This document shows, piece by piece, positions 6,439 through 13,075 of a DNA stretch of 14,134 nucleotides (the stretch's first letter is position 1; each line of letters opens with the position of its first letter). Made by a program: the position numbers and the translations under genes. The stretch comes from Pirellulales bacterium (GTDB lineage: Bacteria; Planctomycetota; Planctomycetia; Pirellulales; JAICIG01), in the NCBI GenBank assembly GCA_025924495.1, contig JAICIG010000192.1, positions 1-14,134 on the forward strand, written 5' to 3'. The notes under the pieces were generated by a model. The model did no database searches, was not told the DNA's origin, and worked only from the letters and a program-made list of their open reading frames with translations.

Positions 6439-7539
6439 ATGATTCAGCACATACGACTTGCATTTCTGGTCGGCGGCATTTTTCTGGCTGCCGTCGCGGT
6501 CGGGAACGCCGATACCATCGAGACCGTCGCCGGCACGGGCCAGCCGGGAGACAATGGGCGTGCAGGAGCGGCGCTAGAGATCAATATCGATCAGCCATTC
6601 GGCGTGGAGTTCGGCCCCGATGGGGCGCTTTATATTTGCGAGGTCGGCACGCACCGCGTACGGCGGCTCGATTTGAAGAGCGGTCGATTGACGACCGTGG
6701 CGGGCGCCGGCCGCAAAGGATACGCGGGCGACGGCGGGCCGGCCGAAGCGGCGCTATTGAACGAACCGTATGAAGTGCGCTTCGATCGCGATGGCAATAT
6801 GTTCTTCGTCGAGATGCAAAACCATCTCGTGCGTCGCGTTGACGCCAAGACAAAGGAGATTTCCACCGTGGCTGGCTCGGGCAAAGCCGGCTTCTCTGGA
6901 GACGGCGGTCCGGCCTTGAAAGCGCAACTGCGCACGCCTCACAGCATTGCCTTCGACGAGGAAGGCGGCCTGCTGATCGCCGACATCGGCAATCACCGCA
7001 TTCGACGCGTCGATCTCAAAAGCGGCATGATCGAATCGATTGCCGGCAATGGCGAAGCGAAACTCCCCCGCGACGGCGATAACGCCCGCGGCCAGCCGGT
7101 GCTCGGCCCCCGCGCTTTGACGGTCGAAGGAGAGACCCTGTGGGTGGCTTTGCGCGAAGGGCATAGCCTCTGGCGACTGCATCTGCCTACTGGGGTATGG
7201 CAGTACTCAGCCGGCAGCAGCAAAGGTTTCCGCGATGGCCCCGGCGATGAGGCTTTGTTTAACGGTCCCAAGGGGATCGCTCTCGATGAGCGAGGGCGGG
7301 TTGAAATCGTCGACACCGAGAATAATGCCATCCGAGAATTCGATCGTGAGAAAGGGTCGGTGCGGACCATTGCCGGCGGCGGCCCCAAGGCGGTCGGTTT
7401 TGGCGGCGACGGCGGAGCGCCGCTGGCAGCCAGGTTCGATCGGCCGCACGGCGTTTGCGTCGGCCCCGATGGCGCCATCTACGTCGGCGACACGAACAAC
7501 CATCGCGTCCGCCGCATTCGGCGCTCAGCGGCGGAGTAA
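6439..7539 (+). CDS. Secreted NHL-repeat protein, predicted six-bladed beta-propeller
   Basis: The protein has 366 aa with a signal peptide at 1-24 (hydrophobic core LAFLVGGIFLAAVAV, probable cut at GNA/DTIE). Six NHL repeats can be counted, with cores near residues 52-78, 109-136, 166-193, 222-249, 276-303 and 335-361, of the type PxGVxFxxDGxLYIxDxxNHRVRRxD. Linkers repeat the motif TVAGxGxxGxxGDGGPA (for example 86-102 and 143-159). Six repeats suffice for one closed propeller, so it looks complete. Repeat 4 is degenerate (ALREGHSLWRLHL). NHL propellers bind proteins, sugars or other ligands; some relatives have lyase activity, but no catalytic residues can be assigned here. It is followed head-on by the PIG-L gene only 10 nt away, with no terminator between. 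Confidence 0.9.
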   Translation: MIQHIRLAFLVGGIFLAAVAVGNADTIETVAGTGQPGDNGRAGAALEINIDQPFGVEFGPDGALYICEVGTHRVRRLDLKSGRLTTVAGAGRKGYAGDGGPAEAALLNEPYEVRFDRDGNMFFVEMQNHLVRRVDAKTKEISTVAGSGKAGFSGDGGPALKAQLRTPHSIAFDEEGGLLIADIGNHRIRRVDLKSGMIESIAGNGEAKLPRDGDNARGQPVLGPRALTVEGETLWVALREGHSLWRLHLPTGVWQYSAGSSKGFRDGPGDEALFNGPKGIALDERGRVEIVDTENNAIREFDREKGSVRTIAGGGPKAVGFGGDGGAPLAARFDRPHGVCVGPDGAIYVGDTNNHRVRRIRRSAAE

Positions 7540-7549
7540 GTCCGCAAAC

Positions 7550-8311
7550 TCAGTGGGGTTCCTGGCAACTGCCAAGCCGCTTCAGCCAGTTCACCGGAAG
7601 CAGTTTGCCACCGGGCTTGGCTTCCAACAAGCAATACGCCTCGGCGCGCTCGACGCCGCATTCTGCACCGCGAGCCAGATGCATCTTCCCATGCGCGGCC
7701 CAAATGCTGGCTGGGTTCTGGCTCGTGTGAGCCCCAAGGCATGCCTTCTTCTTTTCCAGAACTGGCGCCAGGTCAAGATAAAGCTCGGGCCGGAAGCCCA
7801 GCGTCTGGCTGCCCGTCATCACCTCGAAGAAGTACAGGTTCCAGCCGCCTTGGCGCTGGTAACACTGCCAAACGAGCGAACTGGCAACGTGATGATTCGG
7901 ATGCATGTCAAGCGGCCAATGAGTAACGACGACGTCGGGAGCCACGGCCTTAAACCACGCCGCAACTTCGTCGCGAGTCGCCGCATCGGCCACCAGCTTC
8001 TCATGGGCATATTCAAAGAAGCGCGGACGAGCGCCCAAGATGCGGCACGCCTCGGCGGCTTCATGCCTGCGCACATCGGCCTCTGGCTGCCCGTTGATCT
8101 TGCGATCGCCGCGGAAGCAGGTCGCATAGCCGACATGCACCTTATGCCCGGCCGCAGTCAGTGTTGCGATCAAGCCGCCGCACCCTGACTCGGGATCGTC
8201 CGGATGCCCGCCGAATACGACGACTTTCAGCGTTCCGCCCTCGGCGCCCAGCGCGAACGATGAGCAGCACAAGAGGGCTAATGCGAGACAGATTGCTTGA
8301 AGTTTGTCCAT
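7550..8311 (-). CDS. Secreted PIG-L / LmbE-family N-deacetylase
   Basis: The protein has 253 aa. Residues 1-23 form a signal peptide (AICLALALLCC core, probable cut at LGA/EGG). The PIG-L fold (PF02585) follows: the metal site GGHPDDPESGCGG (34-46, H36 and D39 as ligands, D38 as probable base) and the second site HWPLDMHPNHH (131-141), where H137 and H140 fit the family HPDH motif. The family removes N-acyl groups from amino-sugar substrates using zinc; the substrate here is unknown, and the signal peptide places it outside the cytoplasm. After the usual HPDD the family more often has E; here it is P then E, an arrangement I associate with environmental LmbE-like proteins. No ribosome binding site is visible at the ATG. 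It lies 108 nt after DUF1501 'A' in the same direction, so co-transcription is possible. Confidence 0.9.
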   Translation of the reverse strand: MDKLQAICLALALLCCSSFALGAEGGTLKVVVFGGHPDDPESGCGGLIATLTAAGHKVHVGYATCFRGDRKINGQPEADVRRHEAAEACRILGARPRFFEYAHEKLVADAATRDEVAAWFKAVAPDVVVTHWPLDMHPNHHVASSLVWQCYQRQGGWNLYFFEVMTGSQTLGFRPELYLDLAPVLEKKKACLGAHTSQNPASIWAAHGKMHLARGAECGVERAEAYCLLEAKPGGKLLPVNWLKRLGSCQEPH

Positions 8312-8377
8312 GACGGGGCGCTGCCAGAAATGAAGGCAACCGGGAGCAGGTTAATAAAGACATCGGACCATCGCGGC

Positions 8378-8396
8378 CTTTCGCTGGCAGCGAAAG
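8378..8396 (-). other. Hairpin between the DUF1501 'A' and PIG-L genes
   Basis: CTTTCGCT (8378-8385) and AGCGAAAG (8389-8396) form a perfect 8-bp stem with a 3-nt loop, 23 nt after the stop of DUF1501 'A' on the minus strand. No T-tract follows, so it is a weak terminator or an mRNA structure rather than a standard terminator. Confidence 0.4.
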
Positions 8397-8419
8397 ACAA
8401 AAATGCTTGGCAATATCTT

Positions 8420-9784
8420 TTAAATCAATTCCTTGATCGGTTCCCCTTCCGAAAGCAGATGCACCGGGCGGCCGAAGAAATCAGTAAGCGCGGCGCGGTG
8501 GTCGATGCCGAGATGGCGGTAGATGGTCGCCAGCAGATGCTGCGGCGACATCGGCTGCTCGGTCGGATATTCGGCTTTGGAATTCGTGGCGCCGACGACT
8601 TGCCCCATTTTCAAACCGCCTCCCGAAACGAGGGCCGTCATAGCGCCGGGCCAGTGGTCGCGCCCCAAACAGCCGTTGTTCGTGTTTAATCGCGGCGTGC
8701 GGCCGAACTCGCCGCACGCGACAACCAGAACTTTCCTGTCCAAGCCGCGATCATAGATGTCTTCGATCAGCGCCGACAGCGCGGGGTCCATATATTCAGC
8801 CCGCCAGCGCATGCCTTTGACCATGTCCCAGCCAGGTTGCGCATTGGCGTGATCGTCCCAACTGAAATAGAGTGGCGTGCCCGCCTTGGGCGCGAGCGCG
8901 TCGATCGTAATCACCGCCGAACCGGCCTCGGCCAGGCGCCGCGCGAGCAGACAACTTTGTCCCCAGAGATGGCGGCCGTAGCGATCACGCAGTTCGGGCC
9001 GTTCCTGCTCGAGATCGAAGGCCCGGGCGACGTCGGGGCTTAATAGCAGATCGAACGCCCGGCGTCGGAATTCGTCAGTACCTTCGAGCGAGCCATTGAG
9101 ATCGAGATCGCGGCGGTAGCGATCGAACTGTTCGAGCAGCGTGCGTCGATCGCCGAGCCGCGCGCCATTGAGACCGGCGCCGATCGACAGATTCTGTGGG
9201 CGGTAGTCGGCCACCGAGGGATCGCCCGCCTCGTAGGCTTTGTGGCTCAGCCCCAGGTAGGTCGGTTGCGTCATGAACGGCTGTCGTGGAATGCCGATAT
9301 AAGGCGGCAAGCCGCCGCGACGCACGCCCAGCAGTTTGCTGGCCACCATGCCAAAATCAGGATGGTCGGAGCGGGCGGTCGATGTCGGGTCGGCCTTGGC
9401 CGGCGTTTTGCCGGTCAGCACCTCGATCGAGCCGTCGTTGTGCGACGACATCTCGTGATGCAGCGAGCGAACGAGCGAGAACTTGTCGGCCAGTCGCGCC
9501 TGCTGCGGAAAGAGTTCGCAGATCTCCATGCCCGGCACGTTCGTGGCGACGGGCCGGAAAGGGCCGCGAAATTCGCTCGGCGCCTCGGGCTTCAGATCGT
9601 ACGTTTCCAACTGGCTCGGTCCGCCCCACATCCAGAACAAGATGACCGAGGCGTCGGAAGCCGCCTGGCCCACGGCGGCGCGCGCAGCCAGCAGATCGCT
9701 GAGGGTCATCCCGCCCAGAGCGAGCGTGCCGAGCCGCAAGAACTCGCGGCGTCGAATTGGTCCGCGGCAAGAAATTGAATTCAT
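8420..9784 (-). CDS. DUF1501 protein 'A' with Tat-like leader
   Basis: From the ATG at 9784 the protein has 454 aa, the usual family length; a TTG three codons upstream is a weaker option. The leader RRREFLRLG (11-19) followed by a hydrophobic stretch to about residue 41 is Tat-like, implying export in folded form. DUF1501 (PF07394) belongs to the alkaline-phosphatase superfamily. Its landmarks are VILFWMWGGPSQLETYDLKP (47-66), RSLHHEMSSHNDG, RYGRHLWGQSCLLARRL, WDDH, GEFGRTP (358-364) and GRDHW (374-378). The first motif departs from the common GGPSHxDxWD: His is Gln, Asp is Glu and Trp is Tyr. Activity and substrate are unknown for the family; members are often called sulfatases without proof. 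Among the DUF1501 proteins here it is closest to 'C' (shared ending GEPIxELI). It lies 186 nt downstream of DUF1501 'B' and upstream of PIG-L. Confidence 0.92.
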   Translation of the reverse strand: MNSISCRGPIRRREFLRLGTLALGGMTLSDLLAARAAVGQAASDASVILFWMWGGPSQLETYDLKPEAPSEFRGPFRPVATNVPGMEICELFPQQARLADKFSLVRSLHHEMSSHNDGSIEVLTGKTPAKADPTSTARSDHPDFGMVASKLLGVRRGGLPPYIGIPRQPFMTQPTYLGLSHKAYEAGDPSVADYRPQNLSIGAGLNGARLGDRRTLLEQFDRYRRDLDLNGSLEGTDEFRRRAFDLLLSPDVARAFDLEQERPELRDRYGRHLWGQSCLLARRLAEAGSAVITIDALAPKAGTPLYFSWDDHANAQPGWDMVKGMRWRAEYMDPALSALIEDIYDRGLDRKVLVVACGEFGRTPRLNTNNGCLGRDHWPGAMTALVSGGGLKMGQVVGATNSKAEYPTEQPMSPQHLLATIYRHLGIDHRAALTDFFGRPVHLLSEGEPIKELI

Positions 9785-9846
9785 ATCTCGCAATTCCAGT
9801 TTGCAGCGTATCGAGAACCAAATGCGGAAAACGCCCAGTAAGGAGG

Positions 9847-9914
9847 AACCACTGATCTCCGTTGATCCTCGCTAATTGATGCGGGTCAGCGGAGATTAGC
9901 ACCTATTAGTGGTT
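9847..9914. repeat. Bulged inverted repeat between two DUF1501 genes
   Basis: The inner arms 9855-9868 and 9883-9896 pair over 14 positions, with two G-U pairs in the plus-strand RNA (G-T mismatches in DNA), around a 14-nt loop. The outer arms AACCACT (9847-9853) and AGTGGTT (9908-9914) pair perfectly, with the right side bulged by 11 nt (9897-9907). TAAT/ATTA words recur inside (GCTAATTGATG, GATTAGCACCTATTAG). It looks less GC-rich than its surroundings. It resembles dispersed REP-like intergenic palindromes; only one copy is in this window, so repeat status is inferred. It could also act as an mRNA processing or attenuation element between B and A. Confidence 0.45.
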
Positions 9915-9970
9915 CATTCTTCTGCCTCGATTTTTCGTGCTTCTCATACGACGGCGGCAGAACCAAGTCG

Positions 9971-11350
9971 TCATGCCAATAGCTCGTGCACCACATCGCC
10001 CGCCGGCACGACGCGGTGCGGCCGCTGCAGTTGATCGTAGACCTCGTGCTGGTTCGGTATCCCGAGTGCGTAGTAAATCGTCGACAGAATGTCGCCGGGC
10101 ACGAGCGGATTGCTGGCCGGATAGGCCCCGGTGGCGTCGCTCGAACCATAAACCAGCCCGGCTTTAAAACCGCCGCCGAACAGCATCAGGCTATAGCAAT
10201 AATTCCAGTGGTCGCGGCCGCCATTGTTGGCGTTGATGCGCGGCGTGCGGCCGAAATCGCCGAACACGGCCACAATCGTGCGATCGAGCATCCCCCGATC
10301 GACGAGATCGGCGACCAGACTGCTGCATGCCGCATCGAGCTGCGGCAGCAAAGTTGTCTTCAGGCTTTGGAAATTACTGCCGTGCGTGTCCCAAGTGGCG
10401 TTGGCGTTGGGCGCCCAAGAGACTGTGACCAGTCGCGTGCCGCGCTCGATCAGCCGCCGCGCCAACAGCACACTCTGGCCGTACACATTGCGGCCGTAAC
10501 GTTCTCGATTGGCTTCGGTCTCTTCGGAGAGTCGGAAGGCCCGCTGCGTCTCGTCGGAGGTGAGCAGATCGAGCGCCACGCCCTGCATCGTGGTCATTTC
10601 AGCAGCGGCCGAGCGATCGGCGCGCGACGCCAGCCTCGCTCCCAGCGTGTCAAATAACTGTCGTCGCTGGCCGAGCCGCGCGGGCGAGACTTCGTTGCGC
10701 AGCGTCAGCTCGGGCACTTTGAACTCGGGCGAGTTAGGATCTTCGAGCACGAACAGCGGATCGTAGCTGCGGCCCATCAGCCCGCCGAAGAAGCCGGGCT
10801 GCGGCGGATTGCCGGCGCCCTCTTGGGTAATGTAGGGCATATGCACATGCGAGAGCACGTTCGCTGGCGTCGGCCGGAGCTTGGCCAGCACGGCGCCCAT
10901 GCAGGGATGATCGGTTGGCGAAGCCAGCCCGCCGCGTTCTCCGCGGTCCAATCCGGTGAGCGCCGTATAAACGGCGGCGCCGTGCGAGTTATTGACGCTG
11001 TGATGCATCGATCGGACGACCGTAGCGCGATGCATCTGCTGAGCGACCTTCGGAAGATGCTCGCTCATCTGATAGCCGACGAGCGACGTGGAGATCGGCT
11101 TGAATTCGCCGCGAATCCCCTCAGGCGCCTCGGGCTTCATGTCCCACATATCGAGATGGCTCGGCCCGCCATCGAGAAAGAGCAGGATGCAATGATCGGC
11201 CGTCGGGCGAATGCCGAAGCGAGCCGCGTCGACCTCAGCCGCCAGCAGCTCGGTTAGCGACAGACCGTAGCCGGCGGCGCCGAGGGCGCCCAGCTGCAAC
11301 ATCTGCCGCCGCGACAAACGGTGGAGTAATCCACGATCTTGCTCGGTCAC
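9971..11350 (-). CDS. DUF1501 protein 'B' with Tat-like leader
   Basis: The protein has 459 aa and starts at GTG; a very strong Shine-Dalgarno (11354-11361) fixes this start. The leader LSRRQMLQLG (12-21) plus the hydrophobic stretch to about residue 38 is Tat-like. Family landmarks are complete: GGPSHLDMWDMKP (61-73), RSMHHSVNNSHG, RYGRNVYGQSVLLARRL, TWDTHG, GDFGRTP (364-370) and GRDHW (378-382). It therefore keeps the canonical His, Asp and Trp that 'A' lacks. The first Glu of the usual GEFGRTP is Asp. As for other DUF1501 proteins, an alkaline-phosphatase-like fold is expected but no substrate is known. It is the first gene of the minus-strand B, A, PIG-L group and is divergent from DUF1501 'C'. 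Confidence 0.93.
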   Translation of the reverse strand: MTEQDRGLLHRLSRRQMLQLGALGAAGYGLSLTELLAAEVDAARFGIRPTADHCILLFLDGGPSHLDMWDMKPEAPEGIRGEFKPISTSLVGYQMSEHLPKVAQQMHRATVVRSMHHSVNNSHGAAVYTALTGLDRGERGGLASPTDHPCMGAVLAKLRPTPANVLSHVHMPYITQEGAGNPPQPGFFGGLMGRSYDPLFVLEDPNSPEFKVPELTLRNEVSPARLGQRRQLFDTLGARLASRADRSAAAEMTTMQGVALDLLTSDETQRAFRLSEETEANRERYGRNVYGQSVLLARRLIERGTRLVTVSWAPNANATWDTHGSNFQSLKTTLLPQLDAACSSLVADLVDRGMLDRTIVAVFGDFGRTPRINANNGGRDHWNYCYSLMLFGGGFKAGLVYGSSDATGAYPASNPLVPGDILSTIYYALGIPNQHEVYDQLQRPHRVVPAGDVVHELLA

Positions 11351-11674
11351 GCACTCCTCCTGGTTGCTGCGGGCACACTTCCGGATCGGAGCTTTATTCT
11401 AACGTGCGACGACTATTTGCGGGATGATTGTCGCCGTATCGATGGCCCTGACAGCGGCTCATCCACCTTGCAGCCCCTTCGCTTCATGTTGCGGCGAAGG
11501 CAATGGTCGGCAAAAACACAGCCGACAGAGCCGAATGTCTCAACCCCTTGGATGTTTGCCGTCCTATCAGCCTGTCGATAAAGTAAATGGGCGGAGCGGC
11601 TGGAGATTGGGGTGAAAGCAAAAGCCCGCTCGAGCGCCCACGGTCCACTGAGAGCTTGTTCTGAAGGTCGCTGA
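11351..11674. other. Divergent intergenic region between DUF1501 'B' and 'C'
   Basis: 324 nt without a supported gene; the short open frames inside overlap each other and have no domain. It should hold promoters for both flanking genes, but I see no convincing -35/-10 pair. Visible structure: two adjacent hairpins, CCTTCGC/GCGAAGG (11476-11482 with 11494-11500) and GTCGGC/GCCGAC (11506-11511 with 11521-11526), and a 10-bp palindrome CGCTCGAGCG at 11627-11636. Confidence 0.4.
11354..11361 (-). promoter_or_regulatory. Shine-Dalgarno site that supports the GTG start of DUF1501 'B'
   Basis: On the minus strand this reads AGGAGGAG, 3 nt before the GTG at 11350-11348. It is one of the strongest ribosome binding sites in the window and makes the GTG start credible; the next in-frame ATG is inside the Tat-like leader. 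Confidence 0.65.
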
Positions 11675-13039
11675 ATGTCCTGTCATCCTCACTCGCCGAC
11701 ATCGTCTGCCGGCCCTGTTGTCTCGCGTCGCAACTTGCTCTGGGCCGGGGCGGTCGGTCTGGGCGGGTTGACCTTGGCAGACTTCGCAAAATTGCGAGCC
11801 GAGGGGTCGGTCCGTTCCTCTGCGGCAGACAACAACGTCATTCTGTTCTGGCTAAGCGGCGGTCCGGGCCACATGGAAACCTGGGATCCCAAGCCGCACG
11901 CGCCGGCCGAATATCGCGGTCCCGTGGGTGCGATCGAGACCAGCGTGCCCGGTATTCAGTTCGGCGAACTGATGCCCGAAGAGGCGCGGCTTGCCGACAA
12001 GCTGGCCGTCGTGCGGACGGTCAACCACGGCTCGGGCGACCATACCAAGGGCAACCATTGGATGCTGACCGGCCTCGAAGGGCCCGCGTTCAATGCGCCC
12101 GACAATCAACAGCAGCGACGGCCGGCGATTGGTTCGGCCGTGGCGCGGCTGCGCGGCGCCAATGTGCCCGGGATGCCGCCCTATGTCGGCGTGCCACATT
12201 TGCGCGGCGGCACCGATAACTTGTTCCACTATGCGGCGTACTTGGGCGGCGGCTGGAACCCGTTCGTGGTCAACTCCGATCCAAACACGGCCGATTACGG
12301 CGTGAAAAACCTGACATTGGCCAGCGGTTTGACGCTCGAGCGAATCGCGGGGCGCCGTGAACTGATGGCTACGCTCGATCGAATTCGTGCGGCGGCCGAT
12401 CCCGTAATGCACGATCTTGACGCTCATCAGCAAGCTGCGTTCGAGTTGCTTACCAGCAGCCGCGCACGCGCCGCGTTCGACGTCTCGCGCGAGCCCGACT
12501 CGCTAAGGGATCGCTATGGGCGCCATACATTCGGTCAAAGTGCACTGGTCGCTCGGCGGCTGGTGGAAAATGGCGTGACTTTTGTAACCGTCAACTGCGT
12601 GCCTTGGGACCATCACGGCTCGCCGGGGCAGTACAAGACGGAAGAGGGCGCCAGGCTGCTGATCCCGCCGCTGGATCGGGCGATCGCTGCGCTCGTCGAA
12701 GACTTGATCGAGCGAGGCCTGTACGACAAGACGCTGATCGTGGCTATGGGGGAATTCGGCCGCACGCCGCGCATGAACGCCAATGCCGGACGAGACCATT
12801 GGGGCAATACGTTCAGTGTGCTATTCGGCGGCGGCGGAATGAAGATGGGGCAGACGATCGGTCGCTCCAGCCCTCGCGGCGAACACGTCGTCGATCGCCC
12901 GTTCGACCCTCAAGACGTCGCCGCCACGATCTATCATCATCTGGGCATCAACGCCCGAAACGTCACGTTTTACGATTCGCTGGACCGGCCGATGACGCTC
13001 CTGGATCGCGGCGAGCCGATTCGCGAGTTGATTGGCTAG
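11675..13039 (+). CDS. DUF1501 protein 'C' with Tat-like leader
   Basis: The protein has 454 aa and starts at ATG with GAAGG 7 nt upstream. The leader VSRRNLLWAG (16-25) followed by a Gly/Leu-rich hydrophobic stretch is Tat-like. Landmarks are NNVILFWLSGGPGHMETWDPKP (about 53-74), RTVNHGSGDH, RYGRHTFGQSALVARRL, WDHHG, GEFGRTP (359-365) and GRDHW (372-376). Compared with the common GGPSHxDxWD, Ser is Gly and the first Asp is Glu, while His and Trp are kept. It most resembles 'A' (shared VILFW, EARLADK versus QARLADK, and the C-terminal GEPIxELI), so these two are probably the closest relatives here despite opposite strands. Function is undefined beyond an exported, alkaline-phosphatase-like family member. 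Its end is only 36 nt from the convergent end of DUF1501 'D'. Confidence 0.93.
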   Translation: MSCHPHSPTSSAGPVVSRRNLLWAGAVGLGGLTLADFAKLRAEGSVRSSAADNNVILFWLSGGPGHMETWDPKPHAPAEYRGPVGAIETSVPGIQFGELMPEEARLADKLAVVRTVNHGSGDHTKGNHWMLTGLEGPAFNAPDNQQQRRPAIGSAVARLRGANVPGMPPYVGVPHLRGGTDNLFHYAAYLGGGWNPFVVNSDPNTADYGVKNLTLASGLTLERIAGRRELMATLDRIRAAADPVMHDLDAHQQAAFELLTSSRARAAFDVSREPDSLRDRYGRHTFGQSALVARRLVENGVTFVTVNCVPWDHHGSPGQYKTEEGARLLIPPLDRAIAALVEDLIERGLYDKTLIVAMGEFGRTPRMNANAGRDHWGNTFSVLFGGGGMKMGQTIGRSSPRGEHVVDRPFDPQDVAATIYHHLGINARNVTFYDSLDRPMTLLDRGEPIRELIG

Positions 13040-13075
13040 GCGCAGACGTTCGAAGTCGCCGGTTGACCGCCTGGC

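Noticed and set aside
7235..8188. 317-codon plus-strand open frame
   Set aside because: It is antisense to PIG-L and overlaps the NHL gene out of frame. It has no domain, while both real genes show family motifs.
9986..10657. 223-codon plus-strand open frame
   Set aside because: Antisense to DUF1501 'B'; no recognisable domain.
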